35,559 nt of DNA, from positions 1 through 35,559 of the IMG/VR virus record IMGVR_UViG_3300046517_000744; one strand, given 5' to 3'. Of the stretch, positions 6,261-14,044 are shown in pieces. Each line of letters begins with the position of its first letter. The first letter of the stretch is position 1. The position numbers and the translations under genes are program-made. The notes under the pieces are model-generated. The model saw nothing but the letters and a program-made list of their open reading frames with translations, searched no databases and was not told where the DNA came from. The stretch is from a virus.

Positions 6261-7967
6261 TTAATTGAATATTTTCCTTTTAATCCTATACCCGTTATCA
6301 TCTTGATGAAGCATTATGTGTGAAGGGGTGTTTACACTTTGAAGCATTTCGTGCATTTTCTCGCGTTTGTCCATGTAGAGATACCAATCGCTGGGCTTCT
6401 CGCAGTGTTTTTTAATGAACTGGCCATAGAAGACATTCTTTGCCTTATCGCTTATGGGCGTATAGTTCTCATAAAATGCTGCAACTCGCCCTTTGTCATC
6501 CCGACAGCGATACATGCAATTTACTCGAAATCCTGTTTTAGAATCGGATATTGCGTATTTTGCGTCAATGACTTCAAGTTCTCGTAAGCTTTGCGTAGAA
6601 CTGGGTAATTGGAGTTTCTCATTCGGATCAATAATTTCGGTCTGGCAAATTCTACAATGTCGAGAGGCAATGTCATTCTGTGCTTTGCATCCATTGTTTG
6701 GGCACTCCTTAAATTCAAAATAATAGCTACAGCGCATCCCATTAGTTATTCCTACGCAACGTCGCGCGGTTTCAGTATTCATCTCCTGGCATTCAGGGCA
6801 TTCAATAACAAGCGGCTTATCCTCATCAAGAGCCTGTTTAACAGCCTTAACCAGTATCGGATTATCCCAATCCTTATGGCGTTCAATGTTACCGGCAAAG
6901 TCTAATACAAGGGCTTCGTTCTTGTTGGTACTAGGAGACAGACGCAAAACCCTCCCCATAGTTTGTACGAGCAATACCAGACTTTCGGTCGGTCTGAGAT
7001 AAGCCAAGGTATCGTAGGCAGGTACATCAACACCAACAGAAATAATAGCAATGTTAACGAGATACTTAATTTTACCTTCGCGAGCTTCATTTAAAATCCT
7101 TGTACGTTCCTCTTGAGGTGTTTCGCCGAGAATCAAGGCACTTTGTGTCTCTGGTAGGTGACTCAAAATCTCTTCTGCGTGCTTTTTGGTGGTCGCAAAT
7201 AAAAAGACACCGAACCTGTTTTGGCTTTCCATGATATGAATGATTTGTTTACAGATAAGCTCTGTCAAGCGAGCATTTTGACTAACGACAAGCTCAAGCT
7301 CTTTGGCATCAAACTTGCCGTTACTTTTGATTTTCACCTTTGAGAAATCGATAACCAATTTCTGGTCAATTTCAAAGTTAGGTTCAATCAGGTATTTGTC
7401 ATTGATTAGTTTGTCGGTTGTAATGTTTCCAACTTGTCGTTTGAAGAGACAATTAGTTCCAACGATTTCTGTTCCTTTGTATCGGAAGTTTGTTCCGGTT
7501 GCCCCGAGCAAACGCATTTGTGAGTACTCTTGCTTGTAGTGGCGAAGTATCCGCATAAACCCAGTGCGATGATCACTAAAATTAATCGCATGAGCCTCAT
7601 CGACGACGATGATATTGAACTTGATTTGGGCGATTCGTTCATTTTTATTAATTCCGTTTAAAATTGATTGAGGAGTGCCAAATACTATTGGCTCACTGAC
7701 ATCTTTTTCATTTAAAGCAGCGCAGTATATTGATGCGTTGCCGCCCTGCTCTTTGAATGTAGCGCAGTTGTTTCTAACAAGTTCCGCGTTGTTTACCAGG
7801 CATAATGCCCGCTTCCCTAGTTTCTCCATTCGAATTAATATAGAGGCAAGCATCAGACTTTTACCAGCTCCTACGCTTGCCATTAGAAGAACGGGATTAT
7901 CATCATCTTTAAGAGCGTCCCAACACTCCATTACTGCCTGTTTCTGGTACGGTCTCAATTCTTTCAT
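6261..7967 (-). CDS. SF2 DEAD/DEAH-type helicase with C-terminal zinc ribbons
   Basis: This 568-residue ATP-dependent helicase shows ELRPYQKQ (Q-motif region) at 3-10, GAGKS (Walker A) at 33-37, DEAH at 123-126, GATGT (motif III) at 155-159 and QTMGRVLR (motif VI) at 335-342. After the two RecA-like lobes come Cys pairs at 390/393, 422/427 and 438/441, plus Cys404 and Cys413, suggesting zinc ribbons, then a ~100-residue C-terminal domain. The second ATG (7967) is chosen over 7982 because AGGA lies 8 bases before it and the first has no ribosome-binding site. Sharing an operon with RecE/RecT-type genes points to recombination or replication-fork remodelling. It overlaps the upstream gene by 59 bases. 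Confidence 0.9.
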   Translation of the reverse strand: MKELRPYQKQAVMECWDALKDDDNPVLLMASVGAGKSLMLASILIRMEKLGKRALCLVNNAELVRNNCATFKEQGGNASIYCAALNEKDVSEPIVFGTPQSILNGINKNERIAQIKFNIIVVDEAHAINFSDHRTGFMRILRHYKQEYSQMRLLGATGTNFRYKGTEIVGTNCLFKRQVGNITTDKLINDKYLIEPNFEIDQKLVIDFSKVKIKSNGKFDAKELELVVSQNARLTELICKQIIHIMESQNRFGVFLFATTKKHAEEILSHLPETQSALILGETPQEERTRILNEAREGKIKYLVNIAIISVGVDVPAYDTLAYLRPTESLVLLVQTMGRVLRLSPSTNKNEALVLDFAGNIERHKDWDNPILVKAVKQALDEDKPLVIECPECQEMNTETARRCVGITNGMRCSYYFEFKECPNNGCKAQNDIASRHCRICQTEIIDPNEKLQLPSSTQSLRELEVIDAKYAISDSKTGFRVNCMYRCRDDKGRVAAFYENYTPISDKAKNVFYGQFIKKHCEKPSDWYLYMDKREKMHEMLQSVNTPSHIMLHQDDNGYRIKRKIFN

Positions 7968-8136
7968 CTGACATCCTGTCATTATTAAATAAATTCAGGT
8001 TTTTTTCATAAAATATACGAAAGCAATCTTTGCATAAACCTGTATAGCCTTGGTCATTATCAGGAGGGTAGCATTCTGAACTATCTGCTTGACACATGTC
8101 GCATCTTGGTGGCATTGAGTATTCTATATTCATCAA
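7909..8136 (-). CDS. Small zinc-finger-like protein
   Basis: The protein has 75 residues with two Cys-x2-Cys pairs (CDMC and CKDC) about 25 residues apart, the spacing of a zinc ribbon; residues 45-75 are polar. It starts within the stop of the preceding gene (ATGA) and its last 59 bases overlap the helicase start in another frame. The Cys pattern and stop-start coupling argue for a real gene. Function unknown; a nucleic-acid-binding or adaptor role fits the operon. Confidence 0.72.
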   Translation of the reverse strand: MMNIEYSMPPRCDMCQADSSECYPPDNDQGYTGLCKDCFRIFYEKNLNLFNNDRMSDERIETVPETGSNGVLGRS

Positions 8137-8456
8137 TAATTACCCGAAATACCTTGTAATCTAACCCACGTAAAACCGATTGCCTCTGTGGCCTTAATGA
8201 ATGGTTCTACCTCTTTTTCAAGCAAATGAGTAACACTTTTATGACAACATGGACAAGGAAAAATGCCCCATGATATTTTTTTTTCCTCAAGAATTTCACA
8301 TAAGGTATTGATGTCTGCTCCCATCCTTGCTACTCCTGGGATGGCTTCTAACCATTCTGTGACTTTTTCTTGGGTCAATATAGTATTAGAAACTAGGGTT
8401 TGATATGTCGAAAAATGACCATTGTTTTGTGAGCGAAACATATAATTAAATTTCAT
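8133..8456 (-). CDS. Hypothetical protein with CPCC motif
   Basis: The protein has 107 residues. The start at 8456 (MKFNYMFRSQNN...) overlaps the previous stop as ATGA and has AGGTGA in front; a longer frame from 8519 would run 67 bases into the neighbouring gene and is not used. Around residue 67 it has FPCPCCHKSVTHLL, a Cys-Pro-Cys-Cys-His cluster that could bind a metal. Family not recognised. It belongs to the leftward early operon between RecT and the helicase. Confidence 0.75.
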   Translation of the reverse strand: MKFNYMFRSQNNGHFSTYQTLVSNTILTQEKVTEWLEAIPGVARMGADINTLCEILEEKKISWGIFPCPCCHKSVTHLLEKEVEPFIKATEAIGFTWVRLQGISGNY

Positions 8457-8776
8457 CTTAAATTCACCTGCCCCATAGTTTCTAAGTTGCGTTTGATATT
8501 GTCCAAAATCTTCTGGCAAGACTCTGCAAAAATAGACATCAGTTCATTAGCGCTCACAGATTTATGCCCTGATATCAAATAAAAATCAATCTGCTTGATA
8601 GCCTCGTTTAGCATGTTGAACATAGCTATTTCCATAAAGTCATGGATTCCCCCGCGTTTGGCGGTGTCGAACTTGGCTAGGAAGGCTAAAAGGAATTCGT
8701 GAGCATTTAGGGCATCGTCTTTAGCGATTAAATCGGTTTTATCGGTTTCTTTCTGAGCGTTTGTTAAATTGTTCAT
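8453..8776 (-). CDS. Hypothetical helical protein
   Basis: The protein has 107 residues, largely helical (residues 25-65, EFLLAFLAKFDTAKRGGIHD then MEIAMFNMLNEAIKQIDFYL). There is no signal peptide and no catalytic motif. It is coupled by ATGA overlaps at both ends, so it is translated as part of the early operon. No family was recognised. Confidence 0.75.
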   Translation of the reverse strand: MNNLTNAQKETDKTDLIAKDDALNAHEFLLAFLAKFDTAKRGGIHDFMEIAMFNMLNEAIKQIDFYLISGHKSVSANELMSIFAESCQKILDNIKRNLETMGQVNLR

Positions 8777-9042
8777 TTGCCATATTCCTCAATTTCTTCT
8801 CGAACTGAAAGCCTAATCAGTTTAATTTTTTTATTGTGGTCACGGGCGATTTGTTTAGCCATAGGTTTTATGCTTTCCAATCTGGCTTTATCTGCGCATA
8901 CAAATGGCATAAATACTTCTCGTCCGCCTATATAAGCCGTATGACCTACAATGCCTTCTCCTCCCTCATCGACTGAGGCAAAAACATAAACTTCGGTGAT
9001 TTTTTCAAGGTAATTTAACGGTGCAATTATCTCTTCTTTCAT
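8773..9042 (-). CDS. Hypothetical protein
   Basis: The protein has 89 residues, alpha/beta in character (ITEVYVFASVDEGGEGIVGH ... GREVFMPFVCADKARLESI). The pattern of a short strand, a Gly-rich turn, and then helix with basic residues resembles small phage proteins of unknown role often found beside recombinases. ATGA overlaps join it to both neighbours. The function cannot be named from sequence. Confidence 0.75.
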   Translation of the reverse strand: MKEEIIAPLNYLEKITEVYVFASVDEGGEGIVGHTAYIGGREVFMPFVCADKARLESIKPMAKQIARDHNKKIKLIRLSVREEIEEYGK

Positions 9043-9269
9043 TGAACATCCTCTTGTAAAGCTAGGGTTATTTCCAAATTTAGGGCGACTATATCGGGTG
9101 AAAGTTCACCACTATCCAACATAATAACCAGAGTTTTAAGGAACATATAGCCTTCTTGGACGGCAACGGGATCGCGACTTTTAACTTTTCGTTCCATTCT
9201 GTCCAAGAGTGTTCGTACGTTTTTTAGCTCCCTGAGTACGCCTAAGCGCATCCTTGCAATGTCTTTCAA
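9039..9269 (-). CDS. Small helical protein after RecT
   Basis: The protein has 76 mostly helical residues (MRLGVLRELKNVRTLLDRME ...). The frame begins with TTG directly after the RecT stop. An ATG at 9251 (six codons later) is an alternative start, and neither has an ideal ribosome-binding site, so translation may be coupled to recT. Its end overlaps the next gene by ATGA. Function unknown. Confidence 0.65.
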   Translation of the reverse strand: MKDIARMRLGVLRELKNVRTLLDRMERKVKSRDPVAVQEGYMFLKTLVIMLDSGELSPDIVALNLEITLALQEDVQ

Positions 9270-10322
9270 TTACTTATCAGCTTCTTTGTTTAATCGGGCT
9301 ATAAAGTCATCAGCCTGGGTTTTAGTTAACTCTGACAAGGCTTCTACCTCATAATGCACCAGAGCATCGCCAAACCGCTGTGGTGAGAAGTCTTTAACGG
9401 CTACTAGGGCGTGAATCTCTTTTAACTGCTCAGGTGTAGCAATCTCGCCTGTTTCAGGCTCAGCATCAATTGTCTGACCTTTAGCTGACTTTAATTTATC
9501 CATCAGTGCATCATGTTTTCTAGGTGATTGACTGCTAGGCGTTTCACCAACTTCACCGGTTTCAGCATCGATAAAATCAATATCAAATTCTTCACTAGCT
9601 GATACTTTAATATTCTGAATGCCAGCCTCTTGAAGCTCATCTAGTGACACGGCTTTTTGCATTTCAACAGAGCAAGGCAACCATTTAAACAGCTTTCTAA
9701 GAACAGTCTTCTTAGCCATTTCTTCGTAATGCGTAACCCATGGGCCATTGTTTTTAGACTTAGATTGGTTCTTGATTAAGTCCACATCCTTTTTGCTCAT
9801 AACATCGAATTGATGACCGCCATCTTTAAGGATTGCAACCGCATAAACGGCAACTAATTCACCGCGGTCATTCATAGCTGGCTTATGGATTAAATCTTCT
9901 TTAAGTCCGAACTCGTAGCTAAACTCATCATTTGCGTAAACAGCACGTGCAACCAGTGACACGATTTGACCTGACCTTCTAGCTAAGTCTAAGAACCCGC
10001 GATAACCAGGCATAAAAGTACACTCAACTTTACCGGTCGAGTTATTGTTAAACGGAATCAAATAGCATGAACCTAAAATGCCAGGCTCTAACCCTAATTG
10101 GGAGGCTTGCATAATCGCTGCAATAAAACTCATTGGGTCACATTCTTGAAGCTTAGGAGTCTTTCTTAACTCCGTCATGGCAATTCTAGCCATCCGCTCA
10201 GGGGTTAAATGTTTAGGCAAGCAGCGAGCAATTTCTCCCTTCATTTGCTCAAGCATTCCCATAACAGACTTTTGGTTAGCAACCATCATGCTCTTTCTTT
10301 CTGTGGCTGACATATTACTCAT
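9270..10322 (-). CDS. recT: RecT-family single-strand annealing protein
   Basis: This 350-residue protein anneals complementary single strands in phage recombination. Family features are clear: CLPKHLTPERMARIAMTELR near residue 34, then FIAAIMQASQLGLEPG, YLIPFNN, FMPGYRGFLDLARRSG, and a later EMAKKTVLRKLFKWLP block. The RecT core ends near residue 240. It is followed by an acidic linker (FDIDFIDAETGEVGE) and a helical C-terminal domain (~300-350) that could contact a host single-strand-binding protein or the exonuclease. The start overlaps the RecE-like gene by ATGA, so exonuclease and annealase are made together. Length is slightly above the usual RecT because of the C-terminal extension. 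Confidence 0.95.
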   Translation of the reverse strand: MSNMSATERKSMMVANQKSVMGMLEQMKGEIARCLPKHLTPERMARIAMTELRKTPKLQECDPMSFIAAIMQASQLGLEPGILGSCYLIPFNNNSTGKVECTFMPGYRGFLDLARRSGQIVSLVARAVYANDEFSYEFGLKEDLIHKPAMNDRGELVAVYAVAILKDGGHQFDVMSKKDVDLIKNQSKSKNNGPWVTHYEEMAKKTVLRKLFKWLPCSVEMQKAVSLDELQEAGIQNIKVSASEEFDIDFIDAETGEVGETPSSQSPRKHDALMDKLKSAKGQTIDAEPETGEIATPEQLKEIHALVAVKDFSPQRFGDALVHYEVEALSELTKTQADDFIARLNKEADK

Positions 10323-11146
10323 GCTGCTTTCTCCTGATTAATAGTTGCATACGCTGGAACACCCAATTCTTGCACTAGATAACCTTCCCATTTATTGGAA
10401 TCAAGACACTGTTTTAATCGTCGCTTGTAGGTATTAAACTGCTCCACTCCAAACTTTAATGCGTCATCTTTCATAATATAAACCGCTGGCACGTGTGGCT
10501 CTTCTTTCTCACAAGCCAGAATCACAAACATTTCAAACGGCTTGCCAATCGCTCTACAGGCCTCAAAAGCCATGCCAGCTTGTAAATAATAACCATAATC
10601 TAAAGCGCTTCGTGAAAAGCTATACAAATTTGCGTTATTGGTCGTCTTTAAATCCACAACCATCTTAGGAGACCAAATATCAGGCCGCGTTTTAAATTGC
10701 AAGCCCGTTTCCTCATCAGTCCAATAAATAGACTGCTCAAATACTGCGTCATCTAAAAGCGTTGTCACAATCTCATGCTTGCTTACTAGGTCAGCCATTT
10801 TTCCGACCTTGGCAAATTGGTCTGACGTTAAAATAATCTTGCCTTCGCTTTCCTGGGTAAACGCTTCCCACTCCTCTTTGCCCGCTTTGGTACGTCGGTC
10901 TATGGAAGGGGCTACGGCAAACTCCATTTGAAATTTCGCTGGTTCCAGTAACAAAGTATGAAACGCCGACCCGATATTCATTGCTGGCGTTGCTTCTGAT
11001 TTGACTGCAAAACCAGACATTGTTTCATACCAAAAGTGGTATGGGCTTTTATCAAGCAGCATTAATTTACTTCGTGAGAGACCTTCTGATGCGTGGTACT
11101 GCTCATTTGTAATGTCATAAACACCGTCGCTATATACTGTTTTCAT
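10319..11146 (-). CDS. RecE-like exonuclease (PD-(D/E)XK, DUF3799/PF12684 type)
   Basis: This 275-residue protein is predicted to resect 5' ends of double-stranded DNA and leave the single strands that RecT uses. It has the RecE C-terminal nuclease layout: LSRSKLMLLDKSPYHFWY near residue 23, GSAFH at 59-63, FKTRPDIW with Asp156, VDLKT with Asp165 and Lys167, and YYLQAGMAFEAC with Tyr187 and Gln189. E. coli RecE is much longer, but only this C-terminal region is needed for nuclease activity and phage homologues are this size. AAGGA sits before the ATG. It is the first gene after the leftward promoter, so it heads the operon. Confidence 0.92.
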   Translation of the reverse strand: MKTVYSDGVYDITNEQYHASEGLSRSKLMLLDKSPYHFWYETMSGFAVKSEATPAMNIGSAFHTLLLEPAKFQMEFAVAPSIDRRTKAGKEEWEAFTQESEGKIILTSDQFAKVGKMADLVSKHEIVTTLLDDAVFEQSIYWTDEETGLQFKTRPDIWSPKMVVDLKTTNNANLYSFSRSALDYGYYLQAGMAFEACRAIGKPFEMFVILACEKEEPHVPAVYIMKDDALKFGVEQFNTYKRRLKQCLDSNKWEGYLVQELGVPAYATINQEKAA

Positions 11147-11176
11147 GTTGAATCCTTATAGTTAATCACAGAGTCC

Positions 11177-11205
11177 ATTCTATGTTTACTCTCGACATAT
11201 GTCAA
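11177..11205 (-). promoter_or_regulatory. Leftward early promoter for the RecE/RecT operon
   Basis: Read on the minus strand, TTGACA (11200-11205) and TAGAAT (11177-11182) are separated by exactly 17 bp, close to the sigma70 consensus. The start of the RecE-like gene lies 30 bp further on. The elements overlap two tandem operators. Confidence 0.8.
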
Positions 11206-11216
11206 GAGTCGACATA
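11181..11216. promoter_or_regulatory. Tandem operators over the leftward promoter
   Basis: Two 19-bp sites are adjoining: TATGTT-N7-GACATA (11181-11199) and TATGTC-N7-GACATA (11198-11216), centres 17 bp apart. The second is a perfect palindrome in its arms. They cover the -35 box and spacer, so a bound dimer would block RNA polymerase. The same element recurs at 11245 and at 18836-18869. Confidence 0.75.
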
Positions 11217-11244
11217 CAAATAATTCAACCTTATTGGTACATTA

Positions 11245-11263
11245 TATGTCGAGTCTTGGCATG
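11245..11263. promoter_or_regulatory. Operator over the rightward promoter
   Basis: TATGTC-N7-GGCATG matches the shared operator with one changed base in the core of the right arm and a changed last base, so it may bind more weakly. It overlaps the -35 box of the rightward promoter. A second site 17 bp further on (TGCGTC...) is poorly conserved. Confidence 0.65.
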
Positions 11264-11284
11264 CGTCAAAATTTTTGTTACATT
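11256..11284 (+). promoter_or_regulatory. Rightward early promoter for the Cro-like operon
   Basis: TTGGCA (11256-11261) and TACATT (11279-11284) are 17 bp apart, followed by AGAGGA (ribosome-binding site) and the ATG at 11311. The geometry mirrors the leftward promoter. Confidence 0.7.
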
Positions 11285-11310
11285 ATCTAAAAATTCAATA
11301 AGAGGAAAAC

Positions 11311-11496
11311 ATGACACCTGATGATGTTTTGAAAAAATATGGGAGTCAATACAACTTCCATAAGCAAACGGGAATGTCACATACTTCTTTAGGTCACTGG
11401 CTTAAATTGGGGTATGTGCCAGAATCATCACAATACAAGCTAGAGGTACTCACCAAAGGAGAATTAAAAACGGAATGGAGCGCCAAAAATGAATGA
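11311..11496 (+). CDS. Cro-like helix-turn-helix repressor
   Basis: The protein has 61 residues. DDVLKKYGSQYNFHKQTGMS then HTSLGHWLKLGYVPESSQYK is the classical small Cro/YdaS-type fold: helix, Gly-Ser-Gln turn, helix-turn-helix at about 12-33, Trp30, and a Pro-Glu turn before the last helix and Leu-Thr-x-Gly. It is the first gene after a promoter with operators, which is how Cro genes are placed. It is therefore the best candidate to bind TATGTC-N7-GACATA at 11181-11263 and 18836-18869, giving autoregulation and control of both leftward operons. No larger CI-like partner was found. AGAGGA lies 5 bases before the ATG. Confidence 0.82.
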   Translation: MTPDDVLKKYGSQYNFHKQTGMSHTSLGHWLKLGYVPESSQYKLEVLTKGELKTEWSAKNE

Positions 11497-11692
11497 AAAT
11501 ATTAACATCCAGGAAGCTAAAAAGAGCCTAAAGCATCATATTAAGTTCTTTGAGAGCCTTCTATTGCACATTAGAAGAGGTGAAGAACCGCATATGAGTC
11601 GCGCTATGTTTGCAAGCTGGTGTTTACATCGTTACGTGCAAGACCAACTCGTTTATGATATTGAAAAGGCGATGCGTGAATCGGTGCAGTAA
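11489..11692 (+). CDS. Hypothetical early protein
   Basis: The protein has 67 residues, two helices (NIQEAKKSLKHHIKFFESLL ... ASWCLHRYVQDQLVYDIEKA). It overlaps the Cro-like gene by 8 bases and its TAA overlaps the next ATG. No motif was recognised. It is expressed from the rightward early promoter. Confidence 0.72.
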   Translation: MNENINIQEAKKSLKHHIKFFESLLLHIRRGEEPHMSRAMFASWCLHRYVQDQLVYDIEKAMRESVQ

Positions 11693-11775
11693 TGAAGGAT
11701 AGACCCGATATCCTTTGGGTTTTACTGATGTTTTGTATCGCATTGGTGAGTTATTTTTCATTTTATTATGGATAA
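11692..11775 (+). CDS. 27-residue single-span membrane peptide
   Basis: ATG 11692 overlaps the previous stop (TAATG). After a charged start (MKDRPD), residues 7-27 are a continuous hydrophobic span (ILWVLLMFCIALVSYFSFYY). There is no strong ribosome-binding site, so translation would be coupled to the preceding gene. It could be a small early inner-membrane effector. The evidence is position plus hydrophobicity only. Confidence 0.45.
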   Translation: MKDRPDILWVLLMFCIALVSYFSFYYG

Positions 11776-11789
11776 AAAGGGCAACAAAA

Positions 11790-12035
11790 ATGGATTTTAA
11801 AGTCGGGGATAAATGTTTCACCTGGTCATTGACCGTATTTGGCGCTTATATGCCATTTTTTAATGAGTACGAAATTACGAGCATTATTCATCAAGATAAT
11901 TTGAGCTTTGTTTGCTTGTCTCATGACGTTCAAGTTGATATGGCAATGCCCTTGCATTTGGTGTTTAGGACAAAAAACCAGGCCATTGATGCCTTGATTC
12001 AATTACTGGAAAAGGCAAAAGAAGCCAATAATTAG
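11790..12035 (+). CDS. Hypothetical early protein
   Basis: The protein has 81 residues. ATG 11790 is preferred because AAAAGGG precedes it and it lies just after the membrane-peptide stop; an upstream TTG frame would overlap that gene. The sequence reads like a small beta-barrel followed by a helix (MDFKVGDKCFTWSLTVFGAY ... QAIDALIQLLEKAKEANN). The opening FKVGDKCFTW pattern recalls small SH3-like phage proteins. Function unknown. Confidence 0.7.
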   Translation: MDFKVGDKCFTWSLTVFGAYMPFFNEYEITSIIHQDNLSFVCLSHDVQVDMAMPLHLVFRTKNQAIDALIQLLEKAKEANN

Positions 12036-12045
12036 AGAGGAAAAA

Positions 12046-12258
12046 ATGATATTAGCATTAGGTTGGACAAATCTTTCACTGATTAGTTTATCCGTGGCAA
12101 TTGTAATTTTAGCAAGATGGTGTCGAACCATATCAGGACGGCTTAATACTTTGGAAATGTGGATGACGATTACCGACCAAAAGATAAACCCTAACAAACG
12201 AATTTTTGACTACACAGACAAAGGATTAAGAAATGAGTTGCATAACCAAGATTCTTGA
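12046..12258 (+). CDS. Small membrane protein
   Basis: The protein has 70 residues. AGAGAGGAAAAA gives a clear ribosome-binding site. Residues 3-24 form one hydrophobic span (LALGWTNLSLISLSVAIVIL) followed by basic ARWCRT, so it is probably a type III or N-out inner-membrane protein. The remaining 45 residues would be cytoplasmic. It overlaps the next gene by 26 bases. Function unknown. Confidence 0.7.
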   Translation: MILALGWTNLSLISLSVAIVILARWCRTISGRLNTLEMWMTITDQKINPNKRIFDYTDKGLRNELHNQDS

Positions 12259-12727
12259 ACTGAAAGGTGACAAAGAAATTCTGCCTTATCGTGACCAGGC
12301 AGTAATTGAAGGAGGAGGTCATCATAGGGGTTATGAATTTCTCATAACCTTTGTTGAGAATGGGCATCGATGCGGCTATGTAGCCATTCCTGAGGGCATA
12401 AAATTTGATGCTGATGAACTTCATGTTCATGGAGGAATAACTTTTGAAGATGAAAATCATCGTGCTAAAGATTTATTGCCTCAACATTGTAGTGATACCT
12501 GGATTGGGTTTGATGCCGCTCATTGGGGTGATATTGCGTGCCGCGAAACTTCTCGTAAGTATTTTAATGGCCAAGAATCTTTGATAAAAATATCGATTAT
12601 GGAAGACATTCACAAAGAAATACTAGAACTGGAATTAGCTGATCCACAATTCTCACACAAAACCTATGATTATATGGTCAATGAATGCAAATCTCTTATT
12701 GACCAACTTATTGAGCAAGCAGCATGA
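12233..12727 (+). CDS. Conserved-type phage hypothetical protein (GYVAIP / HGGITF / WIGFD pattern)
   Basis: The protein has 164 residues. The blocks YEFLITFVENGHRCGYVAIP, HVHGGITFEDE, TWIGFDAAHWGDI and KTYDYMVNECKSLIDQLIEQ recur in many small phage and bacterial proteins of unknown function, usually with conserved His, Gly and Asp as here. The His-Gly-Gly and Gly-Phe-Asp-x2-His-x2-Asp patterns could be a metal or active site, but no activity is established that I can cite. ATG 12233 follows AAAGGAT. The end overlaps the next gene by ATGA. Confidence 0.78.
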   Translation: MSCITKILELKGDKEILPYRDQAVIEGGGHHRGYEFLITFVENGHRCGYVAIPEGIKFDADELHVHGGITFEDENHRAKDLLPQHCSDTWIGFDAAHWGDIACRETSRKYFNGQESLIKISIMEDIHKEILELELADPQFSHKTYDYMVNECKSLIDQLIEQAA

Positions 12728-13194
12728 ATGAAGAACTGTATAAAATGTATAAATCTGGTCGTGATATGGTTGAACAGTCTAAAAACATAGAGCTTGCGGA
12801 GCCATTTCTTGAGTTTATCGAAGCTATAGAGTCCTCTTCAAAGTCATTGGATATATCAAACCCTTCGTATTATGAGCGCTGGGTTAAAGAAAACCTCCCT
12901 AGTGAGCCTCTCTATTTTCGTTTTCACCGAGGAATACTAGAGGACTCCATGAAAACTACGCGAGAAATATATTCATTTGAAGCTTTAATTACGATGATTA
13001 CATGCGAGTGGGAGTTTGAGCCGGTCTCCATAAAAATAACTCCTTATGTTTATGATGGCCGCATAGGCTGGGACACGCATATTGTAAGCGCCAAATTTAA
13101 AGGATTATTGGATCAAGGCTTTATGCCTGTAGGATTTTTAAATAGAAACCCTGAGTGGAATATCCAACAAGGAGAAGTATGTGAAGTTAAGTAA
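12724..13194 (+). CDS. Hypothetical early protein
   Basis: The protein has 156 residues, acidic in the N-terminal 50 and mixed alpha/beta later (PVSIKITPYVYDGRIGWDTH ...). It has no signal peptide, membrane span or recognised motif. It overlaps the gene before by ATGA and the SPFH gene after by 14 bases, so it is part of one translationally linked set. Confidence 0.72.
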   Translation: MNEELYKMYKSGRDMVEQSKNIELAEPFLEFIEAIESSSKSLDISNPSYYERWVKENLPSEPLYFRFHRGILEDSMKTTREIYSFEALITMITCEWEFEPVSIKITPYVYDGRIGWDTHIVSAKFKGLLDQGFMPVGFLNRNPEWNIQQGEVCEVK

Positions 13195-14044
13195 AATAGC
13201 AGCTATAGCAACGATAGCCGTAGCATTGAGCGCATGCCACAAGGTTCCAGCTGGTTATCGAGGAGTTATCGTAAATCTGTATGGATCTGATAAAGGCGTA
13301 TCTGAAGAAACTGTTGGAGTAGGGCGTTATTATTTAGGCTGGAACAAAGAGCTTTATTTATTTCCAACTTTCTTACAAAACTATTCTTGGAATAAAGACG
13401 CTGCCATCACAATGCAAACATCAGAAGGTTTAACCATAACCTCAAATGTAGGCATAACCTATCAAATAGCACCTGATAATGTCGCAAAGGTTTTCACCCG
13501 TTATAGACTTGGAATTGATGAAATAACCAATACCTTTTTACATAATATGGTGCGTGATGCCATGAATGAAATTGCTTCAACGATGACCGTAGACCAGATT
13601 TACAGTACACGCAAAGAAGAATTTATTACCCGTGTAAATACGATGGTAAGAGAAGGGGCTGCAAAAAACGGCATAGAGGTCGATAAAATATATCTTATTG
13701 GCTCTTTCGATTTGCCGTCTAGTGTAATGGAATCTATTAATTCAAAAATTCAAGCGTCTCAAAATGCTGTGAAAGTTGAAAATGAGATTGCTACAAGTCG
13801 CGCCGAGGCTCAGAAAACAATCGTGGAAGCGAAAGCCGCAGCTCAGCGACGAGTCATTGAGGCAGAAGCTAATGCCAAACAAATTACTTTGAATGCTGAG
13901 TCTCAGGCCAAAGCAAATAAAATTCTAGCTGATAGCTTAACGAAAGAATTTGTACAGTATCAAGCGATTCTCAAATGGAACGGAGAATTACCCCGCACAA
14001 ACGCCTCAAATGTAATTCCATTTATTAACATGGAAGGTAAATAA
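13181..14044 (+). CDS. SPFH/prohibitin-domain lipoprotein
   Basis: The protein has 287 residues with a GTG start behind AAGGAG. Residues 1-19 are a lipoprotein signal (MKLSKIAAIATIAVALSAC) with Cys19 for lipidation; His at +2 is not an inner-membrane retention Asp, so outer-membrane sorting is possible. Residues ~22-190 are an SPFH domain (GYRGVIVNLYGSDKG, TSEGLTITSNVGITYQI, VRDAMNEIASTMTVDQIYST). Residues ~190-260 form the usual Ala/Glu coiled coil (RAEAQKTIVEAKAAAQRRVI). SPFH proteins make large membrane-associated rings; bacterial HflK/HflC of this class control the FtsH protease and affect lambda development. A phage copy could protect the envelope, block a second phage or modulate FtsH. 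All three are inference. Confidence 0.9.
   Translation: MKLSKIAAIATIAVALSACHKVPAGYRGVIVNLYGSDKGVSEETVGVGRYYLGWNKELYLFPTFLQNYSWNKDAAITMQTSEGLTITSNVGITYQIAPDNVAKVFTRYRLGIDEITNTFLHNMVRDAMNEIASTMTVDQIYSTRKEEFITRVNTMVREGAAKNGIEVDKIYLIGSFDLPSSVMESINSKIQASQNAVKVENEIATSRAEAQKTIVEAKAAAQRRVIEAEANAKQITLNAESQAKANKILADSLTKEFVQYQAILKWNGELPRTNASNVIPFINMEGK

Noticed and set aside
8404-8422. TATGTC-N7-GACCAT, similar to the early operator.
   Set aside because: It lies inside a coding region, only half of the right arm matches, and no promoter is nearby.
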